Shown piece by piece: positions 46,101-60,020 of a stretch of 64,000 bases of DNA. Under the pieces are notes generated by a model. That model did not search any database, was not told the origin of the DNA, and worked only from the letters and a program-made list of their open reading frames with translations. This stretch comes from Vespa crabro. Taxonomy: Eukaryota > Arthropoda > Insecta > Hymenoptera > Vespidae. Numbering within the stretch: the first letter of the stretch is position 1; every line of letters begins with the position of its first letter. The stretch is from positions 372,001-436,000 of the forward strand of contig NC_060968.1 of the NCBI RefSeq assembly GCF_910589235.1, given 5' to 3'. The translations under genes and the position numbers were made by a program.

Positions 46101-48532
46101 TTAACTCTTGAACCAATGCGACTGTCTGACTTAGAAATATCCACACTAGTCCAGGGAAATGTAAGATAGTACCTCTCGGAGAAATGCGACCGTCGTACTT
46201 GGAAATATTCCGACAATTCGAGGGAAAGTTATGCCAGGTCCTCTCGATACAATGCGGGTGCCAGACGTGAAAAAATTTCCACTAGTCGCGGGAAAGTTAT
46301 ACTAGTAACTCTTGAACCAATGTGACCATCGAACTTGGAAATATTCCGATTTGTCGAAGAAAAGTTATGCAAGTGCCTCTTGATCCAATACGACTGTCGG
46401 ATTAGTTGATGATTACTACTCCGAGTAGTCTAGGGACACCTATGAGAGTGCCTCTCGAACCAATGCGGTTGTCGGACTTGGAAGTATACACACTAGTCGA
46501 GTGAATGGTATGCGAGTAGTACTCGTCCCAATGCGAATATCGGCCTTGGAGATATTCCGAATAGACGAGAAAAAGTTATGCGACTGCATCACAAATCAAA
46601 ATGTCTGTCATACTTCGTAATAGTCCGACTATTCGAAGGAAAGTTATGCGAGTGCATCGCGAACCACTGCGGCTGTCGGATTTGGAATAAATCCGACTAG
46701 TCGAGTGAAATTTATGCTAGCGCCACTCGAACCAAAGCGACTGTAGGACTTGTATCTATTTCGACTAGACAAGTGAGAGTTATGCGAGTTTCTTGTGGAT
46801 CATTGCAAATGTCGGAATTGGAAATACTAGTTGTCGGTAACTTATACGAGTGCCTCTTGGAACAATACGACTGTAGGGCTAGGTTGTATTCCGCCTAGTC
46901 GAAGGACAGTTATCGGAATAATGAGGCTGTCGGAAGTGGAAATATTCTGACGATTAGAGGGAAAGTTATACAAATGCACCCATACCAATGCAACTCTCGG
47001 ACATGGAAATATTTTGAATATTCTAGAAAGATTTTTACAAGTGTCTCTAGTACCAATGCAACTGTGGCGACTAGAAATATTCCGACTATTCAAGTGTATG
47101 TTACGCGAGTGCCTCTGGAATCAATACGACTGTCGGACATAAAAATATTCAGACTATTCGAGGGTAAGTAAATCGAGTGACCATCGAACCAATCCGAAAA
47201 TCAGCGTTGGAAATATTCAGACGCATCGAGTGAAAAAGTAACGAGTGATACATTAATCAATGCGACTGAAGAACTTAAAGAAATTCCGACTGGTCGATAA
47301 AAACTTGTGAGAATGTCAGTCAACCCAATGCAACTGTCGAACTTTAAGCATTCGGACTAGTCGAGGGAAAGTATAGCAAGTATCTCTCGAACTTATGGGA
47401 CTTACGGAATTTGAAATATTCCTCCTGTTCGAAGGAAAGTTATGCAAGTGCCTTTGGATCCATAGTAACTGTCCGACATAGAAATATTAAGACTAAAAAG
47501 GGAAAATTATGAGAGTGTCTATCGGACCATTGCGACAGTCTGTGTTGGATATAATCCGACTAGACGTGAGGAAGTTATACGAATCCTACTCTAACCAATG
47601 CAACTGTCGATAAAAGAAATATTCCATCTGGGTGAGAAAATGTTAAGAGGTACCCAGTAGAATCAGTGCAACTATCTGACTCGAAAATATTCCGACCCGA
47701 GTGAAAGATATTCTAGTGCTCCTCGATCCAATTCAAAATTGGAATTATCATAACTGGTGGAGGGAATGTTAAGCGAGTGCCTCTCGAATGAATGCGGCTG
47801 TCGGACTTGGAAATATTCCAACTATTCAAGTGAAAAGTTATGCGAGTGACATAGGAACCACTGCGACTGCCGGTCATGTAAATATACCGCCTAGTTCAGG
47901 GAAAGATAAGCGAGTCCCTCTCGAAAAATCCGGCTGTCGGACATGGAAATAATCCGACTAGTCGGGTTAAAGTTAAGCGAGTGCCTCTCGATCCGATGCT
48001 GCTGTCACACTTGAAAATATCCCAACTAGCGGGGGGAATGATATGCTACTACTTCTCGAAACAATGCGGCTATCATGATTGGTACTATTCCGACTAGTGG
48101 AGGGAAACTTATATGAGTGCCTCTGAAACCAATGCGGCTGTCGGAATGGAGATATTCACACTAGTCGAGGTAAAGTTATGAGAGTTCCTTTCGAACCAAT
48201 GCAACAGCGGACTTCAAAGTTTTCCAACAATTCGGGGGGAAGTTATGAGAGTACCTCTAGGACCAATACGAATGACGAAATTGGAAATAATCCGGCTAGT
48301 CTAGGTAATCTTATGAGAGTTATACTAGAACCACTGAGCTTTCCGTACATGTAAATATCCCGCCTTGTCGAGGGAATGTTGTGCGATTACCTATCGAACA
48401 AATTCGGCTGCCGGACTTGGATATATACGGATTAGCCGGTTGAAAGTTATTCGAGTGACACTCGAACCAATGCGGCTGTCGGACTTGGAAATATTTCGAC
48501 TAGTCAAGGGAAAATAATGCGGTTAACCCTTT
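40183..48532. repeat. 68-base satellite array, left block
   Basis: About 120 degenerate head-to-tail monomers by length. A typical monomer reads ATATTCCGACTAGTCGAGGG, then AAAGTTATGCGAGTGCC, TCTCGAACCAATGCGACTG and TCGGACTTGGAA. A recurring variant has GTGACTTGTGAACC in place of GTGCCTCTCGAACC. Monomers differ from each other at many sites and I could not see a clear higher-order period. The many 60-110 codon open frames, on both strands, repeat peptides such as LEIFRL and EPMRLSDLE and are shadows of the monomer. Apart from the satellite I see nothing in this block. Confidence 0.95.
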
Positions 48533-48784
48533 GCTATCTGCAGATTTCGCTTTTGGGAGTACCAGTAGTTCGGAGTAACTCTACCGTTTCGCAATTACTT
48601 TTCCGTACATGATGTAATGTCAATATACATAAATCGTTGAAACTGATTTGTTTCATGTAATACTACTAATAATACGTTAAAATATAAAATTTTTAATCTT
48701 AAAATGTCTCCGCTACGTGGACACCGACTTCTACGACGATTTAGATATGTCCCAGTTACGGGGGCACAAACCGCATATGTTTAA
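48533..48784. mobile_element. TTAA-flanked insertion in the satellite (candidate piggyBac-like MITE)
   Basis: A 244-base stretch (48537-48780) unlike the satellite is flanked by TTAA at 48533-48536 and 48781-48784. Removing it with one TTAA gives GCGGTTAACTTGTTAACC, which aligns with the common monomer variant GCGAGTGACTTGTGAACC, so the satellite resumes exactly where it broke off. The left end begins CCCTTTGC, the usual start of piggyBac-type termini. The right end, read on the other strand, begins ACATATGCGG, only a poor match (7 of 10 to CCCTTTGCGG). No coding sequence is present. Family is inferred from TTAA plus CCCTTTGC; the weak inverted repeat is the main doubt. Confidence 0.65.
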
Positions 48785-51700
48785 CTTGTTAACCAGTATG
48801 ATTGTCTGACTTGCATATATTCCGACTAGTCGAGGGTTAGTTGTACGAGTGAGTTTCGAACGGTTGCAACTGTTGGACCTAGAAACATTCCTACTAGCCG
48901 AAGAAAAGTAATGCGAGTGACTCTAGAACAAATGCGACGAACGGACATAGAAGTATCACGACAAGTCGAGGGAATGTTATGCGAGTGTATTGTCAACCAA
49001 AGCAACTATCGGAATAGGGAATATTCCCATTGGTCGAAGGACTTTTTTCTAGTGCATCTCAATCCATTGCAGATATCAGACTTGGAAATATTCCGACTAA
49101 ACGAGGGAAACTTATGAGTGTGCTATACGAACGAAAGTGAATGTCGGACTTGGAACTATTACGACTAGTCGGGGGAATGTTATACGAGATATATTGGAAC
49201 CAATGCGGCCGTCGCATTTGGAAATTTCCCGACTAGTCGAGGGAAATCTATGCAAGTTACATAGGAACTCATGCAAAGGTCGGACTTGGAAATATACCGA
49301 TTAATGGAGGGAAAGTTATGCGAGTATTTCTCGAATCAAAGCAGCTGTCGGACTTGGAAATATTACGACTAGTCGAGGGATAGTTATTCAAAGGTTTCTA
49401 GAACTATTGCGATGGTCGGTCTTGGAAACATTCCGTATAATCGATGGAAAGTTATGCGATTGACTTTAGAACCAATACGACGGCCGGACTTGGAAATATA
49501 CCGAATATTCGCGGGAAGGATACGCGATTGACTTTAGAACTAATGCTTCTGTCGTACTTGTGAATATCTTGAATATTCACATGACACTTATGCTAGTGTT
49601 ACTCGAACCTAAGCTACTGTTGGACATGGAAATATTCCGCCTAATCAATGGATATTTATGCGAGTGCCTCTCGAATCAATGCCACTGTTGAGCATGGAAA
49701 TATACGGAATAGTCGAGCGAAAGTAATACAACTGACATTAAAACCAATGCGACAATCTGTCTTGGAAATAATCCGACAGTTCGAGCGAAAGTTATACGAG
49801 AGTCTCCCTAACCATTGTGCTTGTCGGACTTGAAAATAATCAGACAAGTGACGGAAAGTTAAGGGATTGCTTCTCGAACCAATACGTCTGTCGGTTTTGG
49901 GAATACTATGACTAGTCGAGGGTAACAAATGTTATTGTCTCTCGAACCAATCCGGTGTCGAACTTGCATATACTTCGACTAAACGAATGTAAGTTATGCG
50001 TGTGTCTCTCGATCCAATGCGGCTGTTAGAGTTGGAAACTTCTTAACTAGTGGAGGGAATGTTATACGAGTACAACTCGGAAGAATACGACTGTCGGACT
50101 TCAAAATATTTCGACTCGACGAAGGAAAGCTTTGCGAGTGATTTGAGAACCAATGCGACTGTCGGAATTGGAAATATTCCGACTAGTCGAGTTACAACGA
50201 TGCGAGTGAACTGTGAACCATTGCAACTGTCGAACTTAGAAATAACCCTCTGGTCTGAGAAAGTTATGCGAGTGCTTCTCGAACCCATACGTTTGTTGGA
50301 CTTAGAAATATTCCGGTTAGTAAAGGAAAACTTATGCGAGTTCCACTCAAATTAAAGCCTTATGTCGTATTTCGAAATATTCCTACCAGTCGAGGGATAG
50401 TAATACGAGTTACTTTTGAACTAATGCGACTGTCTTATTTGGAAATATACTGACTGGTCAAGAAAGAGCTATGCGAGTGACTTGTGAATTAATGCGACTG
50501 TCTGGCTTGGAAATATTCCGAATACTCGAGAGAAAGTTATGCGATTACCACTCGTACCAATGCGGTCGGCGTACTCGGAAATATTCCCACTACTCCTTGG
50601 AAAGTAATGCGAGTACCTCTTGGACGAATGCGACTATTTGACTTGGAAATATTCCGACTAGAATAAGAAAATTTATACAGTGGCTACGCGAATTAAAGCG
50701 AATGTCAGATTTCGAACAATTCCGACAAGACGAGGGAGAGCTATGTGAATGACTTGCAAACCAATGGGATTGTCGGACTTGGAAATATTCTGACTAGTCT
50801 AGGGAAAGTTATGCGAGTAACTGGTGCTCCGAACCGGCTATAGGAATTGGAAATATCCCAGGTAGTCCAGGTAAAGATATGCGGTGGTCCATCAAACCAA
50901 TGCGGCAGCCCTACCTGGAAGTAATCCGACTATTCGTATGAAAGTTATAAGAATACCACACGAAACATAGAGACTTTCAGTCTTGGAAATATTCCGACTT
51001 GACGAGTGAAAATTATGCGAAGGTCTCCTGATACTATGTGTCTGCTAGATCTTGGGATAATTCTAATGATCGGTGGAAAGTTATGAGATTGCTTCTGGAA
51101 CCAATGCGAATGACTGACTTGGAAATATTCCAAATTGTCGGGGTAAAGTTATGCGAGCGCTACTCGAACCAGTGCGGCTTTCGGAATTAGTAATATACCG
51201 ACTAGGAGAGGAAGTGTTATGCAGCTGCTTCTTGATTCAATATGGCTGACGAACTTGGAAATATACCGACTAGTATAGTGAGAGTAGGTCGTACTCTGGA
51301 CCCAAGTATACTGTCGGAATTGGTAATATTTCGACTAGTGGAGGAAATATTATGGGAGTGCCTCGCGAACCAATGCGTCAACCGCTCTGGGAAATATTCC
51401 GAATAGTCGGATGAATGATATGAAAGTGCCACTCGAGAATTGCGATAATAGGTCTTAGTAAAACTCTGACAAGTCGAAGGATAGTCATGCGAGTGATTTT
51501 TGAACCAATTTGATTGTTGGTCTTAGAAATTTTGCGACAAGTCCAAAGAAAGTTTTGCGATTGGTTTACAAAACAATATGACTGTAGGAATGGTAAAATT
51601 CCGATTAGTCGAGGGATAAGTATGCGAGTAAATTGGAAATCAATGCGACGGTCGAATTTGGAAATATTCCAACTAGTTGGGGTAAAGTTCTGCGGGGGCT

Positions 51701-54700
51701 CTAGATCCAATGCGGCTGCCAGAAATGAAAATATCCCAAATTGTGAAGGACATATTCTACGAGTGCATCTTGATCTAATACGATTGTCGTACTTATGCAT
51801 ATTCAGATTAGTCGAGGGAAAATTATAAGAGTTTCTTCAACCAATGCGGCTGTCGGACTTGGAAAAATTTCGAATAGTCGATTGATAATTATGTGAGTGA
51901 CTCCCGATACATTAGATCTGTCGGACTGGGAATTAACTCGACTAGTCGATAAAACATTATGCGTTTGCCTCTAGATCCAAAGAGACTGTCAGACTTACAT
52001 ATAACCCAGCTAGTGGAGGGAATGTTATCCGAGTTCCTTTCGAATCAATTCGGCTGTCGAACTTGGTAATAATACGACTAGTCGAGTGAAAGATATGCAA
52101 GTGCCTCTCGAAGCAACACGACTAACGTACTTCGACATATTCCCAATAGCAAAGAGAAAGTTAGGGGAGTATCTTGTCACCCTACGTGACTGTATGACTT
52201 GAAAATAACCCGACTAGACGAGGGTGAGATGTTCGAATCACTTGTGAATCTATGCGACTGTTGGACTAAAAAATATTTCGACTATTCAAGGGAGTGTCAT
52301 GGGAGAGCCTATTGAACCAATGCGACTTTCATGCTTGGAAGTATTCCGCTTCGCCGAGGGAATGATATGAGAGTTGCTTTTAAACAATAGACATTTTCGG
52401 ACGTGGAAATCTTCCGACTAGTCGACGGAATGTTACTCAATTACGTTACTAAAGTGCCCCTACAACAAATGCGTATGTCGGACTTGGAAATAATTCAACG
52501 AATTGAGCAAAAGTTCTGCTAGTGAATCTTTTACCATTGCGACTTTGAAACTTAAAAATATTCCAAATAGTCGATGGAAAGATTTGTGAGTGTCACGTGA
52601 TCCAATGCGACTGTGGCACTTGGTAATATAGCGAATGGGCTAATGTAACTCATACGAGTTTATCTCGAACCGATGGGAATCTCGTATATAGAAATATTCC
52701 GACTAGTTGAGGAAAAGTAATGCGAATGCCTCTTGAAACAAATCGAATGTCTGACCAGGATGTATTCGGATAAGTGAAGGGAAAGTTAAGCTAGTGACCC
52801 TCGAAGCAATGCGACTGTCGCATCTAGAAATATTCCCACAAATCTAGGGAAATTTATATGAGTCTTTCTCCAGCCAGTGCGACTATCGGACTGAGAATAA
52901 TTCCGCCTTCCCGAGGGAAATATATGCGAGAGCCACTCGAACCACTGTGAAAGTCGGACTAGGTAATATTTGGATTAGTCGAGAAAATGCTGTGCGATTG
53001 TCTCTAGAAGAATGCAACTGTCAGTCTCGGAAAAATTCCGACCAGTCGAGGGAAAGTTATGCGTGTGCCGCTTGAACCAATGCAACTGTCAGAGTCAGAA
53101 ATGTTCCGACAATCTAGGGGAATTTGTGCGAGTGCCTCTCGAACCAATGCGACCGTCGAACCTGGAAATATTCCGACTAGTCAAGGTAACTTAACTAGAG
53201 TCCCTCTCGAGGCAACACGACTGCAAGTCTTAGAAATATTTCGACTAGACGAAGGAAACTTATGAGAATGACTCTACAACCAAAGCGACTGTCGTACCTA
53301 GCAATATTCCGGCAAGTCGAGGAAAAGTTATGCGAGTGCCCCTTGGACGAATGCGACTTTCGTACTTAGGAATATTCCGACTTGACGAAGGAAATTTATG
53401 TGAGAGCCAATCGAACTAAAGATAATGTGTCACCTAGAAATGTTCGTCTTGTCGACGGGAAGCTGTGAGTGAGCCACTCGACAAATGCTACTGTCGGAGC
53501 TAGAAATATTCCGACTAGTCGACGCATAGCTGTGCTTGTGCCACTTGAACCAATGCAACTGTCTGTCTTGGACAATTTCCAAATAGTCGAGCGATGTTAG
53601 GCGAGTGTCATTAACCAAGGCGACTTTCAGACTAGGAAAAATTCCACTAGTCGAGAGAAAAAGTATGTAAGTGACTTATGAACCAATGAGACTTTCGGAC
53701 GAGGTATTATTCCGACTATTCGAGAGATAATTACACCAGTGCCTTTTAACACAATGCAAGACTGTTTGTCTTGGAAATATTCCTTCAAATCGAGTGAATG
53801 TTCGGCGAGTGCCTCTCGAACCAATGTGACTGTCCGACCTAGACATATTCCCATTAGACGAGGGAATTATATGTGAGTTCCTCTCGCACCAATGCAATTG
53901 TCCGACCGGGAAAAGTTCCTTCTAGTAGAGGGAAATTTGTGCTAGTTGCTCTCCAACTAATGCGGCTGTCGAACGTGGAAATATTCCGCCTATTCAAGGG
54001 ATAGATATGCGAGTGCATCTCGGACAAATGCTTCTGTCCCACTTGGAAATATTCCGACTAGTCAAGGGGAAATTATACGAGGTACTTGTGAGCCAATTCG
54101 AAAGTCGGGCTCGGCTACATTCCGATTATACGACGGATGTTCTACTATTTCCAACAAACAAATACAGCTATCGGGCTTAGAAATACTCCGACTAATCAAT
54201 CGAAAATTATGCGATTTCCTCTGGAACCTATACGGCTGTCGAGCTTGAATATATTATGACTATTCGAGTGAAAAAATTCGAGTGATTAAGAACCCATTGC
54301 TTGTCGGACTTAGAATTGTCCCGAATAGTCGATGGAGGGCTATGCCACTGCCTCTGGAACCAATAAAAATGTCGGGTACGGAAATATTCCAAATAGTAGA
54401 GGGAAAGTTATGTGAGTGTCTCTCTAACCAATACGGCTGCCGGATTAAAAATTATCCGACCTAGTCGAGGGAAGTTGTCCATGTAACTCTGGAACCAATA
54501 CGGCTGTTGAACTTTGAAATATTCCGACTAGTCAAGGCATAAAAATGCGTGTGCCTATCGAAAGAATTCGATCATTGTTCAGGGACGTATTTTGTCTAGT
54601 CGATGGAAAATTATGAGAATGACTCGAAAACCCATACGGTTGTCAGGTTTGGAAATTTCTCTAGTATTCTAGCGAAAGTAATGCGAGTAACTTGTGAATC

Positions 54701-57700
54701 AATGGGAATGTGTGACTTGAAAATATCCCGACTAGACAAGAAAGAGCAATGCGAGTGCCTCTCTTCACAATGAGACTGTAGGAAATGGAAATACCCCGAC
54801 AAGTTGAGGGATAGTTATACGAGTACTTTCTAACCAATGCGGCGGCGTACTTTGAAATATTTCGATTAGTCGAGGAAAAGTCATGCGAGTGGCTCTTGAA
54901 TCAATGCGGCTGTCAGTCTTGAAAATATTCCGACTAGTCGAGGGAATGATATGCGAGTGCCTCTCGAACCAATAAGGCCGCCGGACTTGGAAAAATACCG
55001 ATTATTCGAGGAAACTTCTGCGAGTTCCTCTCTAACCCTTGCTGATGCCGGACTTCGTAATTTTCCCATTAGTCGAGAGAAAGTTATACGAGTTTCTGTC
55101 GAATCAATGCAGCTTTCTGACCTGGAAACATTTCGACTATTCGAGGGAAATTTCTTCATGTAACTTGGAATTCACAGGGACTGTTGAATTTTGAAGTATT
55201 ACGACTCGTTGAGGGAAAGTTATGCGAGTTACACTAGAACAAATGCGGCGGTCGGAAATGAAAATATCCCTACTATTAATAGATATGTTTTGCGAAAGCC
55301 TTTCGAAACATTGCGTCTGCGCGGACTGGAAAATATTCCGATTAGTCGGGAATAGTTACGCTAGTACCTCTCGAATAAATGCGGTTACCGTCCTTGGAAT
55401 TATTCCGACGAATTGAGGGAAAGTTATACTTATTACTCTAGAAGCAATGCGATGGTCGGACCACGAAATATCCCGACTAGCCAATGGGAAGTTATGCGAG
55501 AGTCACGTAAAGCATATCGACTGTCAGAATTGGAATTATTTCAACTCGTCAAAGGAATATTATATGACTTCTGCTCGACCCAAAGCAACTGGTGGTCTTG
55601 GAACAATTCCGACTAGACGAGCAAAGGTTATGCGAGTGACTTGTGAACCAACACGACTGTCGTATTTGGAAGTATTCTGACTGATCGCGGAAAAGTTATA
55701 CGAATAACCCTATTACCAATGTGATAATAGGGCTTGAAAATATTCCAACTAATCGAGAGAAAGATACGCGGGTGCCACACAAAACATAACAATTGTATGT
55801 ATTAGAAATTTTCCGATTAGTCAAGTCAAACTTATGCCACTGCCACTCTACCCTAAGCGACTGGTGGACTTGAAACCATTCCGCCCAGGCGAGGGAAATT
55901 TATACAGGTGCATCTCGAACCAAAGTGAATGTTGTACTTGAAATCATTCCGACTAGAGGGGGAAACGTTATTAAAGTGATTTTTGAATCGAAGCGGCTGT
56001 CGGAATTGGGAGTATTTCCATTGGTCGAGGGAATGATATGCGAGTGTCATTAGAAAGAAAACGAATGTCGTACTTGGAATCATTCCGACTATATGAGGAA
56101 ACAATATTCGAAAGACTTGTGAACCAAAGCGGCTGTAGCAATTGAGAATATTCCTATTGGTAGAGGGAATTTAATACGTATGCCTTTTGATCCATTGTGG
56201 ATGTCGGACTTGGAAATATACCGGCTAGTGTAGAGATTTATGCGAGTGACTCTACAATAAATGAATCTGTCGTACTCGGAAATAATCCGACTAGTCAGAA
56301 AGAAATGCAAGTTCCTACCGAAAAAATGCAACGTATGGGCTTGTTAATAATCAGATTAGTCGGAGAAAGTTAAGCAAGTGCCTCTCGGACCAAAGCGCGA
56401 CTGTCGGATTTGAATTTTTCCGACTAGTCGTAGTCAAATTATACGAGTGCCTCTATCACCAATGCAACGGTAGTAGTTCGAAATGTTCCGATTAGTCGAT
56501 GGAAAGTTGTGCAATTGCCTCAGGCACCAATGCGTCTGTCGTGATTGGAATCATTCCAACAAGGCAATGGAAAGTTATACCAATGACATGTGAACTATTG
56601 CGACTCACGGATATTGAAATATTCCGAATGGTCAAGGAAATACTATGCGAGTTCATCTCGAACTAACGCGAATGACAGCCATAAAACTATTCCTAATTGT
56701 GGAGGAAGAGTTTTGCGAGTGCCTCTCAAACCATAGCAACTGTCGGACATGGAAATATTGAGACCATGATGGGAAAGTTATGCGAGTGCCGCACGATCCA
56801 ATGCGAATTTAGGACCTAGAAATATTATGACTAGTAGATGGCAAGATGGTCGAATGGCTCACAAATCAATGCGATTGTCTGACTTGGAAATATCCTTCAT
56901 AGCCAAGGGAAATTTATGCAAGTGGCTCTTGATAAAATGTGACTGATGGATTTGGAAATTTCCGACTAGTCGACAGGAGGTTGTGCGAATGCCTCTCGCA
57001 CCAATGCGACTTTAGGGATTCGACGTATTCATATTAGTTAAGGGAAAGTAGTGCAAGTGCGTCTCGAACAAATGCTAATGTCGGAATCATTACTTTCTGG
57101 CTAATCAACGGAAAATTGTACGAATGTTTCTACAACCAATGCTTACTTGGAATTATTCCGAATAATGGAGGGGAATTTATGCGAGTTCCTCTCGAATCAA
57201 TGCGACCTTCGGAACTAGAGAAATTTTCACTATTCGACGGAAAGTTACGCGAGAGCCCCTCCAAACAGTGCGGCTGTCGGACTTGGAAATATTTAGCCTA
57301 GACTAGCATGGGAATGTTATGCGAGTTCCTCCCAAAACAATGCGACTGTCGGAAGAGGATGTATTCAAACAAGTCGGGAAACATATGCGAGTGTCCCTCC
57401 AACCATTGCGACTGTCAGACCTCAATATATTCAAACTAGTCGAGAGAAAGTTATGAGAGTTCCTTTCGAACCAATGCGAAAGACCGACTTGAAAACATTC
57501 CTATTAGTCGAGGGAAAGTTATGCGAATACTTCTCTGACCAATCCGACTGTCTAACTAGGAATTATTCGGACTAGTCGAGGGAAAGCTATGAGAGTGTCT
57601 CTCGAAACACTGCGACAACTGGTCCTAGAAATGATACCATTATTCGAGGAAAAATTGTGCAAAAGCCTCACCAACCAATGTGACTGTCGGAGTTGTACAT

Positions 57701-58880
57701 TTTCCGAATTTTCGAGGGAATTGCGAGTGTCACCCAAAACAATACGGCTGCCGAACCTAGAAATATTCCAACTAGTCGAGAGAACGTTATGCAATTGCCT
57801 CTCGCACCAATGTGACTGTCGAAATTGAAAATATTCCGACTAATCGTTGGAAAGTTATGCGAGTGCATCAACAACCAATGCGACTATCTGACTTTGAATT
57901 ATTCCGACTAGTCTTAAGAATGATATGCGAGTTGCTCTCAAAACAATGTGTCTGTCGAACCAAAATATATTCCAATTAGTCAAGGAAAAGTTATAAGAAT
58001 GCGTCTTTCGGACTTGGAAACACTCCATCTACTCAAGGGAAAGTTGTGGGAGCTCCTCTCGAACCAATGCGACTGTCGCACTCGGAAATATCCGACTAGT
58101 CGATGGAGATTTGTGCGAGTGCTCTCGAATCATTTCGTAATATTCCATTTAGTCGAGGTAAAGATATACGTATACATCACCAACCAGTGCGTCATTTGGT
58201 CGACGGAAGGTTGTGCAACAGCCTATCCAGACAATGCGAATGTCGCATTTAGACGTAATCTGACTAGCCAAGGCAAAGTTATGAGAGTGCCTCTCGTACC
58301 AATGCGACTGTTAGACTTGGAAATATTCCGACTAGTCGAGAGAAAGTTATGCGAGTGCTTCAAGAAGCAATGCAACTGTAGGACTTGGACATTCTGACTT
58401 GTCGAGGGAAAGTTATGTGAATGCTTTATCAAACATTCCGACTATTGATCTTGGAAATATTTTAAATAATTGAGAAAAATTTGTGCTTGTGCCTCTGGAA
58501 CCAATGCGACTGTCGGACTTAGCAATATTCATTTCTGTCGAGGGAAAGTTAAACAAGTGCATCTTAAGCGAATGCGACTGCAGGACCTAGAAATATTCCG
58601 ACTAATGGTGGTAAAGTTATGAGAACGCCCCTAGAACCAATGCGATTGCCGGAATTATCAATATTTTGTCTTATCGAAGTAAAGTTATGTGAATGCTTGT
58701 GAATCAATGAGACTGTCGGACTTAGAAATATTCCTTCTAGTAGAGGGATAATTATGAGAGTGACTCTCGAAATAATTCTTGTATCTAGATACAACAAATT
58801 TTGTATTTAGAAATATTCCAACTAGACGAGGAAAGATATGCTAGTGACGTGTGTACCAATACAACTGTCAGATTTGGAGA
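48785..58880. repeat. 68-base satellite array, right block
   Basis: Continuation of the same satellite, about 148 monomers by length, same orientation. For example, GTCGAG landmarks at 58335 and 58401 are one monomer apart with a 2-base deletion. The last monomers before module copy 2 are irregular, including a 16-base palindrome at 58779-58794. No gene or RNA is seen; the short open frames are monomer shadows. Confidence 0.95.
58779..58794. repeat. 16-base perfect palindrome in a terminal satellite monomer
   Basis: TTGTATCTAGATACAA is its own reverse complement. It replaces the expected ACCAATGCGACTGTCGG portion of a monomer close to the satellite edge. Confidence 0.8.
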
Positions 58881-60020
58881 TTCTCCTATTCTTCTAATTC
58901 ATGTTACTTCAAGTATTTTATTGAAGTACTTGATCCAACTTGGTTATGTTGTCTTGGTTATGTCTTGGTTATACTATTTACGCCCTTTAACCAGAAGTAC
59001 TTTTAGTAAGTACGTTGATCATATGTTCTTCTTATCTTTTTCATGCCCCTTACTTAAAGTATTAGCACCAAAACAGTTATTACACGTACTTTCTTTTCAT
59101 TCTAAGTCCCTTGACTTAAAGTACTTCTACTAAAGAACTTTGGTTGAGTTCCTTCCTTTCCTTTTTAAGTCCCCTTATCTAAAGCACTTTTAAAGTACCT
59201 AGGTTATATGCTCTATCCTCTCAAAGTATCCTACTTTAAAGTACTTTACCAAAGTACCTCCACTATTATTGATTATATTCCTCCCCTTCCAAGTACTGTC
59301 ACACAAAGTACTTTTATTAAAGAATCTTGAATGAATGTTCTCTCTTTCCTTCCCAAAATCCCTTCATGTAAAATATTTTCACCAAAGTACTTAATCATAT
59401 TTTCCCTCTTTTCCTACTAAATCGTCTCATGTAAAGTACTCTTACAAAATCTCTTGGATTATATGTCCCCAATCTTCGTTTCCAAGCTCTTCTACCTAAA
59501 GTACTTTCGCTAATGTACCTTGACTATATGCTCTTTCTTTAGTTACTATGTCCTTCTACTCACAGTACTTTTGTCAATGCACTTGATTGCAAGATCATTC
59601 TTTTCCTTCTAAGTCTCAAGGTACTTCCACTAATGTACTTGATTATATGTTCTGTTGCTCCAATTCATCTTACACAAAGTACTTTACCTAATAACTTTGA
59701 TCATATGACCCATCCTTCCTCAATATGCCCATTTACTTAAAGTCATACTATAAGAACCTTGATCACATATTCTCTCTTTTCCTTCTGACTCCCTTTTCTC
59801 AAAGTTCTTTTATGCAAGAACTTTAATCTTACTTAATTCTACTCCCCTATAAGCCCTCTTACTTAAAATGCCTTTGTTAGAATACCTTGATTACATGTTC
59901 CGTCTCTACTCCCCTACGTGTTTAACTTAAATTGTCTTAATAGAGCACCCAGACTAGATGATCTCTGCCCGCTCTTTTAAGCTCTTTCATTTAAAATATT
60001 TCACCAAATATCCTCAACGG
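58881..60020. repeat. Minisatellite with AAAGTACTTT motifs, copy 2
   Basis: Same ~64-base tandem repeat as at 37205-38297, in the same order and reached from the satellite through the same junction (TTTGGAGATTCTCCTATTCT). The stretch from about 58992 to 59160 is nearly identical to 37269-37437, with roughly 6-9 differences in about 175 bases by eye. The remainder is more diverged. It carries a local ACTTGGTTATGTTGTCTTGG-type expansion near 58945-58970 that copy 1 lacks. Confidence 0.85.

Noticed and set aside
40200..58880. Sixty-to-150-codon open frames with repeated peptides such as LEIFRL and EPMRLSDLE
   Set aside because: They are translations of the 68-base satellite. Because 68 is not a multiple of three, the frame rotates through three monomers (204 bases), and the consensus CGACTAGTCG gives a TAG in one of these frames. 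Degenerate monomers leave some open by chance.
40183..58880. CRISPR array (regular short repeats)
   Set aside because: Repeats are contiguous and degenerate with no unique spacers, in a eukaryotic context with LINE remnants; this is a satellite.
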